Positions 6,668 through 13,905 of a stretch of DNA of 47,588 nt are shown here, piece by piece. Location: positions 1 through 47,588 of the IMG/VR virus record IMGVR_UViG_3300043775_001719; one strand, 5' to 3'. The translations under genes were made by a program, and so were the position numbers. This DNA comes from a virus. The notes beneath the pieces are model-generated. The model did no database searches. It saw only the letters and a program-made list of their open reading frames with translations, and was not told the origin of the DNA. Every line of letters starts with the position of its first letter. Positions within the stretch are counted from its first letter, which is position 1.

Positions 6668-6948
6668 TGGCTAATAAGTTTGTAAACGATTTGCGTAAAG
6701 GTGATGCAGTTATTGTTGAAACTGGAGTCCTGCAAGTAATTAGAGAGCTTCATCCAGCCGGCGGCAAGAATGTAGCCATTGAGTTTAACAATGGCAAAAC
6801 AATGATTGTGGGCCTAACTACATTAGTACCAGTGGTATCAAGTAAAGTTGACACTAGCCTGTCAGTTGAAGAAGTGTATAACATGGTGTTAGATGATAAT
6901 ATGTCGCTAACTGAATTTACTGTATGGGTTGCGGCCCGTGGCAAATAA
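6667..6948 (+). CDS. Hypothetical protein, beta-rich N-terminus
   Basis: A 93-residue protein. Residues 1-55 read as a small beta-barrel (RKGDAVIVETG, NVAIEFNNGKTMIVG), like KOW/SH3-type binding folds; residues 65-93 are a helical acidic segment. Coupled to the gene before by TAATG. Function unknown. Confidence 0.75.
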   Translation: MANKFVNDLRKGDAVIVETGVLQVIRELHPAGGKNVAIEFNNGKTMIVGLTTLVPVVSSKVDTSLSVEEVYNMVLDDNMSLTEFTVWVAARGK

Positions 6949-6960
6949 GAGGACTACAAT

Positions 6961-7119
6961 ATGAAACAATGGTTTAAAGAATTTGTTCACAATGCTATCG
7001 TTCACCCATTAATGATGTTCATGCCTGCAAAGTATGCTAACTGGTTACATGATCGTAATGCTACATGGACATTTAACTTAGGACGTTACGACGAGCTACA
7101 GCTCGAAGGTAAGGAGTAG
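6961..7119 (+). CDS. Small conserved phage protein (WFKEFVHNAIVHP type)
   Basis: A 52-residue protein. The start KQWFKEFVHNAIVHPLMMFMP...NWLHDR resembles short proteins I recall from other tailed phages, with an amphipathic helix, HP turn and NWLHDR segment; no function is known to me. Ribosome site GAGGAC upstream. Confidence 0.7.
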   Translation: MKQWFKEFVHNAIVHPLMMFMPAKYANWLHDRNATWTFNLGRYDELQLEGKE

Positions 7120-7121
7120 GT

Positions 7122-7415
7122 ATGTATTTGATTCCAATAGCAAAGCAGTATCCAAAAAATGTATTGCCATTGCAGTTTAAGTTACGGTTGTTTCACAAAT
7201 TGCCTCAACGTACTATGCGCACCTCGAGTGGCAGAACAATGCCAGCACCACGTACAAACGGTCCTGTGACATATTTGCAAGTAGCATGGGTAGAGGACCA
7301 ACGAGTTAAGAAGACTATTCGTATGACGCGAATAATGTTCCGCATGGGAATGAGAGAATGGAGTGCATCTATTAAGCCTAACATTCACCCTGAGCACGTT
7401 ATAGCAGACAACTGA
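7122..7415 (+). CDS. Basic hypothetical protein
   Basis: A 97-residue, Arg/Lys- and Met-rich protein starting 3 bases after the previous gene with AAGGAG inside that gene. The high positive charge suggests nucleic-acid binding. No motif recognised. Confidence 0.65.
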   Translation: MYLIPIAKQYPKNVLPLQFKLRLFHKLPQRTMRTSSGRTMPAPRTNGPVTYLQVAWVEDQRVKKTIRMTRIMFRMGMREWSASIKPNIHPEHVIADN

Positions 7416-7427
7416 TGTAAAAACCAT

Positions 7428-7462
7428 TTGCAAACCAGCGCATAGTTTGTTATACTATGCGC
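7428..7462 (+). promoter_or_regulatory. Promoter overlapped by palindromic operator
   Basis: -35 TTGCAA (7428-7433), 17-bp spacer, -10 TATACT (7451-7456); arms GCGCATAG (7438-7445) and CTATGCGC (7455-7462). Confidence 0.82.
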
Positions 7463-7489
7463 TTACTAACAAACAATTAGGAGCACAAT

Positions 7490-7597
7490 ATGCAATCGTT
7501 ACGCAACAAGTTATTTCCATCAGGCGACTACACATTAGGGTTTGCTATTGTGGATGCAATTTTAGTAGTATTAGTAATCACTTTAATAGTAATTTAG
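7490..7597 (+). CDS. Very small membrane peptide
   Basis: A 35-residue peptide after TAGGAGC at good spacing, with one transmembrane helix (AIVDAILVVLVITLIVI) and a basic N-terminus (LRNKLF). The strong ribosome site and own promoter support it as real. Confidence 0.72.
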   Translation: MQSLRNKLFPSGDYTLGFAIVDAILVVLVITLIVI

Positions 7598-7606
7598 GAG
7601 CGCGTT

Positions 7607-7936
7607 ATGTTACATGAAACAAGACTTGGCAAAACTATGCACGGCGTGTGGAAAGCAGAATCAAATGTAATGCTTGATGACACATTATGCTTCACTTTAA
7701 CAACAATGAAACGCGCATCAGGTTCAGTAGTTACTTCAGCATCCGTTGCTAAACGTGAAGGTAACTTCTATACACACAGAATGTATGAAGACTATAGCCG
7801 TCAACTTGAGAGTCACAAGTATTCAAGGGTCACTGCTAAAGTAATTGAAACTCAGCACATTGGCGTGTTAAGTGGTATCGATGAATACATTAACGAAGCC
7901 CGTGCAAAATACGGCATTGAACTAATTTACGCTTAG
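7607..7936 (+). CDS. Hypothetical phage protein
   Basis: A 109-residue soluble protein after TAGGAGCG, ending in a helical EYINEARAKYGIELIYA. No recognised domain. Second gene of a three-gene operon. Confidence 0.75.
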   Translation: MLHETRLGKTMHGVWKAESNVMLDDTLCFTLTTMKRASGSVVTSASVAKREGNFYTHRMYEDYSRQLESHKYSRVTAKVIETQHIGVLSGIDEYINEARAKYGIELIYA

Positions 7937-7945
7937 GAGATTACT

Positions 7946-8356
7946 ATGGGTTACTGTGTAACGATTAAACATTCAACTGCAACTATTCCAAATAAGAATC
8001 GTGACGAGGTATTACAGATCTGGAAAGATCTTAACAAGCCTGAAAATGATCATCTCAAACGCGGCGGTGCATATCGCGATGGCGAAAAGCATACTGCGTG
8101 GTATTCATGGATGCCTGCAAACTATCACGAGACTGTTGAATCAGTAGAGGACGTACTCACTGAGTTAGGGTTCGAGACTGAGCTTGGACCATTTGGCGAA
8201 GTGCTAATTTGCAATTACGATAGTAAACGAGGCCAAGAGGAGTTATTCTTTAAACGGGTAGCTCACTTAATGACAGGGCAGATCCAATGGGAAGGTGAAG
8301 ACGGCGGTACATGGGTCTGGGACTTAGGTAACAAAGATACGGTAACACTTGAGTAA
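7946..8356 (+). CDS. Hypothetical phage protein (MGYCVTI family)
   Basis: A 136-residue protein after TAGGAGA. The pattern of a beta-strand start (MGYCVTIKHS), a W/Y-rich middle (TAWYSWMP) and an LTELGFETE helix-strand resembles a small phage family of unknown function; it is not clearly related to the MGYRSDV protein at 5055 despite the similar start. Confidence 0.75.
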   Translation: MGYCVTIKHSTATIPNKNRDEVLQIWKDLNKPENDHLKRGGAYRDGEKHTAWYSWMPANYHETVESVEDVLTELGFETELGPFGEVLICNYDSKRGQEELFFKRVAHLMTGQIQWEGEDGGTWVWDLGNKDTVTLE

Positions 8357-8364
8357 TAAACCAT

Positions 8365-8399
8365 TTGCAATCCAGCGCATAGTTTGTTATACTATGCGC
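8365..8399 (+). promoter_or_regulatory. Promoter overlapped by palindromic operator
   Basis: -35 TTGCAA (8365-8370), 17-bp spacer, -10 TATACT (8388-8393); arms GCGCATAG (8375-8382) and CTATGCGC (8392-8399). Confidence 0.82.
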
Positions 8400-8424
8400 T
8401 TACTTACTTAGTTTAGGAGCAGTT

Positions 8425-8628
8425 ATGCACTATCATTACAACCAATTCAAAAACAAACTAGCCGCTATGAGTTGGGAACAACTTGAAGCCATGTTTGAGC
8501 AGTACAGTGAAATGCAATCAAGATCAGTTGGCGATGAACTTAAACTGGAAATGATTGCAATTGAACTTGACACACGCGAAGCTGATGATGACTTTGAGAG
8601 AGTGAGATATGATGTCTACGAATACTAG
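8425..8628 (+). CDS. Small acidic helical protein
   Basis: A 67-residue, almost fully helical acidic protein after TAGGAGC. No motif. First gene of a tightly overlapping operon running to 9933. Confidence 0.75.
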   Translation: MHYHYNQFKNKLAAMSWEQLEAMFEQYSEMQSRSVGDELKLEMIAIELDTREADDDFERVRYDVYEY

Positions 8629-8944
8629 TCCTATGAGCAATGACGACATTGCAAGCAAACTACACGATGTATTAGAGATACTTGACACTGTATATGATAC
8701 ACTAGTTAGTGGCACTAATGACGAGCTTATTACTTCAATTGATGAAGCAACTGAGTCTGTAGCAAGCGCGTTATGGTTAATACACAAAGAAGTCCAATCG
8801 CGTGTAATACGCGAGTCGTATGAAGGCAGTGTATGTCCAGATTGCGGAGAAGAGATTCCAACTGATGTAGTAAACGGAAAAGCGTGTGAGAATTGCGGAC
8901 ACGTATTTGTTGATCCTAGACTTAATGACGATATAGGTGCATAA
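8609..8944 (+). CDS. Protein with C-terminal zinc ribbon
   Basis: About 110 residues. The helical acidic N-terminal part precedes a treble-clef/zinc-ribbon end: CPDCGEEIP...ACENCGHVF, four cysteines in two CxxCG knuckles. Zinc ribbons of this kind bind nucleic acid or proteins. The start is uncertain among ATGs at 8609, 8612 and 8633, all overlapping or abutting the previous gene. Confidence 0.78.
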   Translation: MMSTNTSPMSNDDIASKLHDVLEILDTVYDTLVSGTNDELITSIDEATESVASALWLIHKEVQSRVIRESYEGSVCPDCGEEIPTDVVNGKACENCGHVFVDPRLNDDIGA

Positions 8945-9237
8945 TGATAAACACTGCAATGACTGTGAAAAAAGACGAGTACAATGTATTCACTTCTAAG
9001 TTAGCCGATAAGTGTAGAGAACAAGGTAGTGTATTAGTTCAGTTACGTAACAACACCATTGTAAGTGTTAAGCTGTACGAAGACCTTGAAGACGATACTG
9101 AAACAGTACACTTTACATCAGTTGATCATGACTATACGTGGCACTTAGATGGCTCTAGTTTTAAGAGCTTTAACTATGATATTATGATGATGGGCAGTAA
9201 CAACTTGTTATCCAATCGTTGGGGAGATTATTTATAA
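8944..9237 (+). CDS. Hypothetical phage protein
   Basis: A 97-residue protein starting in a TAATG overlap with the zinc-ribbon gene. Mixed alpha/beta with a YTWHLDGSSFKSFNYD stretch. No family recognised. Confidence 0.72.
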   Translation: MINTAMTVKKDEYNVFTSKLADKCREQGSVLVQLRNNTIVSVKLYEDLEDDTETVHFTSVDHDYTWHLDGSSFKSFNYDIMMMGSNNLLSNRWGDYL

Positions 9238-9512
9238 TGGCTAGAGCAAAAAAAATGTTTAGAGTAGTATCAACTCGTCACCGTAGCGGCACTACGTCTG
9301 CGATAACAGCAGAATTAGATGTGCTAATCCACGCACACGCTTACACATTGGAATGCGGCGCAAGCTGGCAACATGAAAAGGGTAACAAAAAGATCAATCA
9401 AAAACCTAAGAGCATCGCGTCTCTTATCACTAACTTAAACAATGCTGTAAACAACACTGCGGCTAATGGCTATGCAAGTATAAGTTATCATTGGGAAGAG
9501 GCAGAAGCTTAA
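9237..9512 (+). CDS. Basic hypothetical protein
   Basis: A 91-residue protein, start at 9237 sharing one base with the previous stop (TAATG); the ATG at 9219 would overlap more and lacks a ribosome site. Basic N-terminus (ARAKKMFR, RHRSG) suggests nucleic-acid contact. Confidence 0.7.
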   Translation: MARAKKMFRVVSTRHRSGTTSAITAELDVLIHAHAYTLECGASWQHEKGNKKINQKPKSIASLITNLNNAVNNTAANGYASISYHWEEAEA

Positions 9513-9784
9513 TGGCTACAATGGTTACACAAAAGTGCCAACGATGTAAGAATCCGTTTGAAGCAAGGCTTGCAGATGTAAAGCGAGGGTGGGGTAAGTT
9601 TTGTTCTAAATCCTGCAAAGCTATTAAGCAAGAAGCTCGCACTGGCCAGTACAAAAAGATCCTTAAGGATCGTCACTATCATACCGAGTACGGTGGTATA
9701 CCATCTTATGATAAGAACGGCGAGTATGAAGGGTTTACTGCAATATGGACTGATGAAGATTTTGATAGTCCAACTTTTAGGTAA
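9512..9784 (+). CDS. Small zinc-finger protein
   Basis: A 90-residue protein with KCQRCKNPFEA...GKFCSKSCKAIKQ: two CxxC/CxxxC knuckles about 20 residues apart, the pattern of short phage and bacterial treble-clef zinc fingers. The second half is polar without motif. Coupled by TAATG to the gene before. Likely nucleic-acid binding. Confidence 0.8.
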   Translation: MATMVTQKCQRCKNPFEARLADVKRGWGKFCSKSCKAIKQEARTGQYKKILKDRHYHTEYGGIPSYDKNGEYEGFTAIWTDEDFDSPTFR

Positions 9785-9792
9785 TTACGGAT

Positions 9793-9933
9793 ATGCCAAG
9801 TAAAAGAACAATAATTGAAATACTTTTTTTGGTAGCGTGGTTTCTCTACGCTACCATTTCTTATGAGTATGAACTCATACCTGCTCCGGGTGTAGTGGAT
9901 ATGGGCAACGGCGTTTATCTTTACACCATTTAA
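9793..9933 (+). CDS. Very small membrane peptide
   Basis: A 46-residue frame with one transmembrane helix (IIEILFLVAWFLYATISY) and a polar exported-looking tail. A 9-bp inverted repeat lies inside the coding region. Last gene of the operon; ribosome site weak. Confidence 0.55.
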   Translation: MPSKRTIIEILFLVAWFLYATISYEYELIPAPGVVDMGNGVYLYTI

Positions 9934-9942
9934 CTGCGTTAA

Positions 9943-9975
9943 TTTTGCTGTAAAGTTTAATATTTTACAGCAAAA
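9943..9975 (+). other. Symmetric 12-bp hairpin
   Basis: Perfect 12-bp stem 9943-9954 with 9964-9975 and a 9-base loop, following the operon end. Neither strand has a full T-run after the stem, so it may be an mRNA-end stabiliser, a weak terminator or a protein site. Confidence 0.55.
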
Positions 9976-10065
9976 AATCATGTGTTAAAGCTGGTATCCA
10001 GCGCGTAAATTATAAAGTAATACAATGTATTAGCAAAAACAAAACAAAACAAAAAAGGAGATTAT

Positions 10066-10329
10066 ATGTTAAACTCAATATCAAGCGTATCAGCAATACT
10101 ATCAGATGCCAAATATGTTATGGAAGTATTCGCTAAACAAAAAGAAGCTCAACAACCTATTGTTACTCCAGAGAAAGCATTGCATTCTACACAAGTGATG
10201 AACAAGGTGCATAACGATCAATTAGCAAAAGATCCAACGTGGATTAATGGAGTTCACTGCCATGGCTCACTTAGCCGACATAACTACACATACTCTTATA
10301 CGGGTCAAACACCAGTTGCAATCCAGTAA
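10066..10329 (+). CDS. Hypothetical phage protein
   Basis: An 87-residue protein after AAGGAG. Helical N-terminal half (SAILSDAKYVMEVFAKQKEAQQ), polar second half. The A-rich leader (AAAACAAAACAAAAAAGG) is unusual and no sigma70-like promoter is obvious directly upstream. Its 3' end contains the next promoter's -35 box. Confidence 0.7.
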   Translation: MLNSISSVSAILSDAKYVMEVFAKQKEAQQPIVTPEKALHSTQVMNKVHNDQLAKDPTWINGVHCHGSLSRHNYTYSYTGQTPVAIQ

Positions 10330-10344
10330 GTAATTTGCTATAAT
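10316..10344 (+). promoter_or_regulatory. Sigma70-like promoter
   Basis: -35 TTGCAA (10316-10321, inside the previous coding region), 17-bp spacer, -10 TATAAT (10339-10344). Confidence 0.82.
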
Positions 10345-10374
10345 ATATTTTTAGTTAAACAACAAAGGAGCATT

Positions 10375-10803
10375 ATGTCAAAGGCACACACTAAAGAAAT
10401 TAGTATCTATTTAGAAGATGTCCAATGGATCGATCTACGTTATTTTAGATCGTGGTTAGAGAAACATGATGCATCTGAAGCAGCAACAATGCATCAAATC
10501 GTTGATAAGTTATGGCATGGAGATACTGACATCAATTGGAGATCCATGCCTGCAATCAAACAATGGCTTATGACTATTGAACATGATGTTGCAACAAAAT
10601 TGTATGATTTAATTGAACACTTGCAAGATAGGGTGTTAGATACAGATGTACTAACACCTAAAGAAATCTATGGTTGGGAAATTAATGATACAGCTATAGA
10701 ACACACCCCTAAACACCTTAAGTTGGTTGTTAGCAATTACTTTAGGCCTCTCGAAAGAATTGATCAGCCTGCAAAGCCTGACCCAGTATTAACTTTGGTA
10801 TAA
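10375..10803 (+). CDS. Hypothetical phage protein
   Basis: A 142-residue helical, Trp-rich soluble protein after AAGGAGC (VQWIDLRYFRSWLEKHD, INWRSMPAIKQWLM). No known motif. Monocistronic between two promoters. Confidence 0.76.
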   Translation: MSKAHTKEISIYLEDVQWIDLRYFRSWLEKHDASEAATMHQIVDKLWHGDTDINWRSMPAIKQWLMTIEHDVATKLYDLIEHLQDRVLDTDVLTPKEIYGWEINDTAIEHTPKHLKLVVSNYFRPLERIDQPAKPDPVLTLV

Positions 10804-10810
10804 TTACCAC

Positions 10811-10845
10811 TTGCTTACCAGTGCATAGTATGTTATACTATGCAC
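10811..10845 (+). promoter_or_regulatory. Promoter overlapped by palindromic operator (GTGC variant)
   Basis: -35 TTGCTT (10811-10816), 17-bp spacer, -10 TATACT (10834-10839); arms GTGCATAG (10821-10828) and CTATGCAC (10838-10845). Confidence 0.82.
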
Positions 10846-10872
10846 TTACTAACAACAACTGCGGAGCGCACT

Positions 10873-11031
10873 ATGCAATACACACGTGAATATCTAATTA
10901 GATTAATCGATCGTAGCTACTCTTTGATTCAAGAGCCTGGGTTGTATTCAGATGCTGAACAAATAGAATTGCTTGATGATTTGCAAGATGCAATTGATGC
11001 CGAAGTTGAAATTGCAGATACCTGGGAGTAA
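10873..11031 (+). CDS. Small acidic helical protein
   Basis: A 52-residue helical, acidic protein; start at 10873 after GCGGAGCG, not the ATG at 10840 next to the -10 box. First gene of the unit that leads into the mini-DUF1566 array. Confidence 0.72.
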   Translation: MQYTREYLIRLIDRSYSLIQEPGLYSDAEQIELLDDLQDAIDAEVEIADTWE

Positions 11032-11033
11032 TC

Positions 11034-11309
11034 ATGAAACGAGTATTGTTAGCATTAGCTTTATCATCTAATGTAATGGCTGAGCCATTAGTTACTATTC
11101 CAGCATACAAAGACCCTACTGGGTTTTATGCACACGTTCGCTGTTCAGGCCAGAACCTATACGAAGTATGCCCGACTAAACTTGAAGTGAACTGTTGTGT
11201 AGAGGCACAAGCCCCCAAACAGATTCACTTGCCGCGCACAGATACACGAGCGCAACTGCGTAAGATTGACCCAACCGCGGACTACCGCTATAACTATCGA
11301 ATTCAATAA
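11034..11309 (+). CDS. Secreted Cys-containing protein
   Basis: A 91-residue protein with a Sec signal peptide (KRVLLALALSSNVMA, predicted cut after MA). The mature part has five cysteines (RCSGQNLYEVCPTK, VNCCVEAQ, with no CxxC), so disulfides in the periplasm are likely. Starts in close coupling to the gene before. Confidence 0.76.
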   Translation: MKRVLLALALSSNVMAEPLVTIPAYKDPTGFYAHVRCSGQNLYEVCPTKLEVNCCVEAQAPKQIHLPRTDTRAQLRKIDPTADYRYNYRIQ

Positions 11310-11322
11310 CTAAAAGGAACAC

Positions 11323-11568
11323 ATGAAACAACACGTAATTACCGCTATCAACATCTTCTGTTACTTTACTACGGCTGCCATATTATCAGCGTTTATATGG
11401 GTGTTTACAGGCCCGGCTGATACTAGCCCAGAGGGTGAACAATTTCATCAATGTATGGACACAGCTAAGACATTAGCACCAGACGCTGATACTAAGCTAA
11501 TGATCCAACGTGGATGCTTTGGTAACTACTTAATTGGTGTAGGCCAACAGATTGGCAAATCCGAATAG
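11323..11568 (+). CDS. Membrane-anchored hypothetical protein
   Basis: An 81-residue protein: one N-terminal transmembrane helix (FCYFTTAAILSAFIWVF) and a periplasmic-looking tail with two Cys (QCMDTAK, RGCFGN). Ribosome site AAAGGAA. With its neighbour it forms an envelope-directed pair; function unknown. Confidence 0.74.
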   Translation: MKQHVITAINIFCYFTTAAILSAFIWVFTGPADTSPEGEQFHQCMDTAKTLAPDADTKLMIQRGCFGNYLIGVGQQIGKSE

Positions 11569-11577
11569 CAAATATAC

Positions 11578-11603
11578 GGCGTAGTAGTGATTTCTACTAC
11601 GCC
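11578..11603 (+). other. 10-bp intercistronic hairpin
   Basis: Stem GGCGTAGTAG (11578-11587)/CTACTACGCC (11594-11603), loop TGATTT, followed by CCCTCTTT rather than a T-run. Terminator-like but leaky; it may tune how much transcription reaches the array. Confidence 0.6.
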
Positions 11604-11624
11604 ATCCCTCTTTAAGGAACTATC

Positions 11625-11822
11625 ATGCACTTTATAACATTAAAAAGAGTAGTCAATAAATCAACAGTACAAGTAGACACATTTGAAATAGACATTAGAG
11701 TAAAAGACATTGTAGCATTTCATGATGGCCTGATTGTAGTAGGCGCCCATCAGTTCCATGTAATTGAATCAAGAAGAGACATCCACGATAAAATTCGTAA
11801 AGCAGATACAACATGGGAATAA
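11625..11822 (+). CDS. Hypothetical protein upstream of the array
   Basis: A 65-residue, beta-rich protein (ITLKRVVNKSTVQVDTFEIDIRVKDIVAFHDG) after AAGGAAC. It is not a member of the DUF1566-like family but is in the same transcription unit and overlaps the possible long start (11813) of array gene 1. Confidence 0.7.
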   Translation: MHFITLKRVVNKSTVQVDTFEIDIRVKDIVAFHDGLIVVGAHQFHVIESRRDIHDKIRKADTTWE

Positions 11823-12202
11823 TTCCGACTAACCCGCCACCGAGCATGCCACTGCAGACATTGCAAAGTTCATATTTTTCAAGTCCTGTGATTAGCAACA
11901 GCCATATGCAAGAGTTAAGGACAGGACTTAGCGAACAAATTATTAAGCCAGTACTTAAATGGGCAGGTAGAACGATGTTAAACTTAGACCTAGCTCCTAG
12001 GTCACAAAACAAAATGTCATTTGACGAAGCTCAAATGTATATTCTCTTTTGTAAACACAATGGATACAAGAACTGGAGACTTCCAACGCGTGAAGAATGG
12101 GAAACTATTAACGGTTGGGAGACACCTGTATGGTTAGTTGAAAAGGACAACGTAGTAACGGATAAAGACTGGTATGCACAACCAGTACGGGACAAGAAAT
12201 GA
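11813..12202 (+). CDS. Array protein 1 (mini DUF1566-like)
   Basis: 129 residues if started at 11813; the family-like core begins at the ATG at 11975 (MLNLDLAPRS), preceded by GGCAGGTAG. Core motifs: FDEAQMY, HNGYKNWRLPTREEW and QPVRDKK at the end. The 54-residue N-terminal extension is unlike all other members and has no strong ribosome site, so the short start is plausible. DUF1566/Lcl-type domains carry the same WRLPT and terminal VR signatures. Overlaps array gene 2 by 4 bases. Confidence 0.75.
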   Translation: MGIIPTNPPPSMPLQTLQSSYFSSPVISNSHMQELRTGLSEQIIKPVLKWAGRTMLNLDLAPRSQNKMSFDEAQMYILFCKHNGYKNWRLPTREEWETINGWETPVWLVEKDNVVTDKDWYAQPVRDKK

Positions 12203-12441
12203 TAGAGCTAGCGCCACATGAGCTATGGAAGTATGACGTAAACAAACATGAAGCTAGGCTGTACATATTCATGCTTAAAGGCTATAGAATGGGTACATTA
12301 GGAGAGATGCAATCATTAATCGACGCTATACGAGAAGTTGATCATGAAATGTGGGACGCATGGACACTAGATGCAATAGATAGCGACGCTATACCAGACG
12401 ACGAAACCGGAACAGCTATACCACTGAGAGATATAACATGA
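12199..12441 (+). CDS. Array protein 2, divergent member
   Basis: 80 residues. Keeps the MIELAP start and a PLRDIT end, but lacks the HNxxYDW segment, and RLPT has become RMGT (GYRMGTLGEM). It matches array gene 8 (MIELAPxELW, KGYR), so these two form a sub-family without the aromatic core. ATGA overlaps on both sides. Confidence 0.78.
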   Translation: MIELAPHELWKYDVNKHEARLYIFMLKGYRMGTLGEMQSLIDAIREVDHEMWDAWTLDAIDSDAIPDDETGTAIPLRDIT

Positions 12442-12680
12442 TAGAATATGGAAAGAAATCAGAAAACGATTTAAACTACGATGCGGCATTTATGTATTGC
12501 TTTTGGCATGAGCCAGTGGGCACTTGGAGGCTTCCGACTGAGCAGGAATACTTCCAAAAGATGCGACTAAAACACCCAAGTAGTATAATTCCCACTTGGT
12601 ATGAAGATAGAGATCAGCTTGCAGAGAAAGTACATCAACAACCTGCTAAAATGCGAGTAGTGCCTGTACGATCGCTATGA
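12438..12680 (+). CDS. Array protein 3 (mini DUF1566-like)
   Basis: 80 residues: YDAAFMYC, then EPVGTWRLPTEQEYF (the YDW aspartate is replaced by T) and RVVPVRSL. The variable segment between WRLPT and PVR is long and Lys/Ser/Pro-rich with one W. ATGA overlaps with both neighbours. Confidence 0.82.
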   Translation: MIEYGKKSENDLNYDAAFMYCFWHEPVGTWRLPTEQEYFQKMRLKHPSSIIPTWYEDRDQLAEKVHQQPAKMRVVPVRSL

Positions 12681-12934
12681 CCCAGGTTAGTTACTATGCT
12701 AATAATATAAGGTTTCACCATTTGATTGAAGTAGCTCCAACGTCTAATGAAATGATGACGTACGACCATGCTAAGATGTATATCATGTTCTATGAACACA
12801 ATGGACATAGAGATTGGAGGTTGCCTACGTTACAAGAATGGCTAAGCCATAATCCGCCATTGATAGGGTGGGATGATCACGGAGAACATATTAGTGATAT
12901 AGTTCGTTATGTAACCCCAGTAAGAGACCTATGA
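12677..12934 (+). CDS. Array protein 4 (mini DUF1566-like)
   Basis: 85 residues. Fifteen extra residues precede a LIEVAP box, so the ancestral start codon was probably lost and an upstream ATG in an ATGA overlap is used. Core YDHAKMYIM, HNGHRDWRLPTLQEW, TPVRDL. Very close to array gene 6. Confidence 0.83.
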   Translation: MTQVSYYANNIRFHHLIEVAPTSNEMMTYDHAKMYIMFYEHNGHRDWRLPTLQEWLSHNPPLIGWDDHGEHISDIVRYVTPVRDL

Positions 12935-13158
12935 AACTTGAACTAGCTCCTCCATCTATTCAACTACACAGAGATGAAGCATTCCTATATGTTTGGACGT
13001 GTACACACAACAACAAGTATGACTGGCGTCTGCCTACCCTACATGAATCAAGCAAAAATAGTCTTACTGGCTGGAATGAATATGACTTATATGTATTTGC
13101 ACATGAGATATCATACGACCCAATCTATTGGACAATTACCCCAGTGAGAGACTTATGA
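12931..13158 (+). CDS. Array protein 5 (mini DUF1566-like)
   Basis: 75 residues: RDEAFLYVWTCTHNNKYDWRLPT is split here by no gaps relative to the consensus; the variable part has one W and many Tyr; end TPVRDL. The DNA for PVRD (CCAGTGAGAG) sits just before the next ATG and can act as its ribosome site. Confidence 0.85.
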   Translation: MKLELAPPSIQLHRDEAFLYVWTCTHNNKYDWRLPTLHESSKNSLTGWNEYDLYVFAHEISYDPIYWTITPVRDL

Positions 13159-13370
13159 TTGAATTAGCTCCAGTATCTACAGAAAGGATGACCTATGACA
13201 ATGCTAAATTGTACATCCTGTTCTATGAATATAATGGCTATAGAGATTGGCGTCTGCCTACATTCACTGAATGGATCACCCGCGACGATGTATATGGGTG
13301 GGATGATACAGAACCATCAATTGATTATGGTCCAAAACTTCGTGTTGTAACCCCAGTGAGAGACTTATGA
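13155..13370 (+). CDS. Array protein 6 (mini DUF1566-like)
   Basis: 71 residues, start at 13155 (ATGA overlap) preferred over the ATG at 13128, which lies deep in the previous gene. YDNAKLYIL, NGYRDWRLPTFTEW, TPVRDL. Similar to array protein 4, suggesting duplication of a two-gene block (4-5 to 6). Confidence 0.85.
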   Translation: MIELAPVSTERMTYDNAKLYILFYEYNGYRDWRLPTFTEWITRDDVYGWDDTEPSIDYGPKLRVVTPVRDL

Positions 13371-13648
13371 TTGAAATAGCCCCAAGATTCGCACAACGTA
13401 TGACATACGACGAAGCCATATTAAACTTATTCATGTTTGTACATAATGGAAAGAAAGACTGGCGCATGCCTACCGAATACGAATACTACTACGGTACCGC
13501 CCGAGCTATAGAGAAGTCGTGGCATCGCGAAAAAGTAGATGAGTTTACTAACTGGTACTTAACCCCTGTGAGAGATGTCAAATTTGTTTACATACCCAGC
13601 ATAACGTGTTATAATAAAGACATACTGTTTAATAAGAGATACAGATGA
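13367..13648 (+). CDS. Array protein 7, C-terminally extended
   Basis: 93 residues. Standard core (YDEAILNLF, NGKKDWRMPTEYEYY, TPVRDV), then about 22 extra residues whose DNA contains a full sigma70-like promoter (13587-13615). The tail is therefore probably read through regulatory DNA; the stop still overlaps array gene 8 by ATGA. Confidence 0.8.
   Translation: MIEIAPRFAQRMTYDEAILNLFMFVHNGKKDWRMPTEYEYYYGTARAIEKSWHREKVDEFTNWYLTPVRDVKFVYIPSITCYNKDILFNKRYR
13587..13615 (+). promoter_or_regulatory. Internal array promoter
   Basis: -35 TTTACA (13587-13592), 17-bp spacer, -10 TATAAT (13610-13615), same type as the intergenic promoters, here inside the 3' end of array gene 7. It would transcribe array genes 8-25 separately. 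Confidence 0.8.
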
Positions 13649-13905
13649 TAGAACTAGCACCTAAAGAACTATGGCTTGAACAATCTACACAAAACGAAGC
13701 ATTGATGCACATATTCTTCCAAAAGGGTTATCGCTTGCCTACATTTGAAGAACTACCTCAAATGAGACAAATACTAAACCGAGAAGTAATATTAGTGTGG
13801 ACTGAAAACACAGTACGTGACCCATTGTTTGAAATGTTTGATCTAGATAACAGGTCATTGCTTCCGTTTAAAGCTAAAGTTATTCCAGTGAGGGATGTAT
13901 GTTAG
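13645..13905 (+). CDS. Array protein 8, divergent member
   Basis: 86 residues. Like array protein 2: MIELAPKELW, no HNxxYDW, but RLPT intact (KGYRLPTFEEL); end IPVRDVC. First gene downstream of the internal promoter. 7-base overlap with array gene 9. Confidence 0.78.
   Translation: MIELAPKELWLEQSTQNEALMHIFFQKGYRLPTFEELPQMRQILNREVILVWTENTVRDPLFEMFDLDNRSLLPFKAKVIPVRDVC

Noticed and set aside
321-10875. Upstream ATG starts such as 321, 744, 1113, 1535 and 10840
   Set aside because: They lie within or right after the -10 boxes, before the GGAGC ribosome site, and give the false common start MFLLTQ/MRLLT; they reflect promoter repetition, not protein homology.
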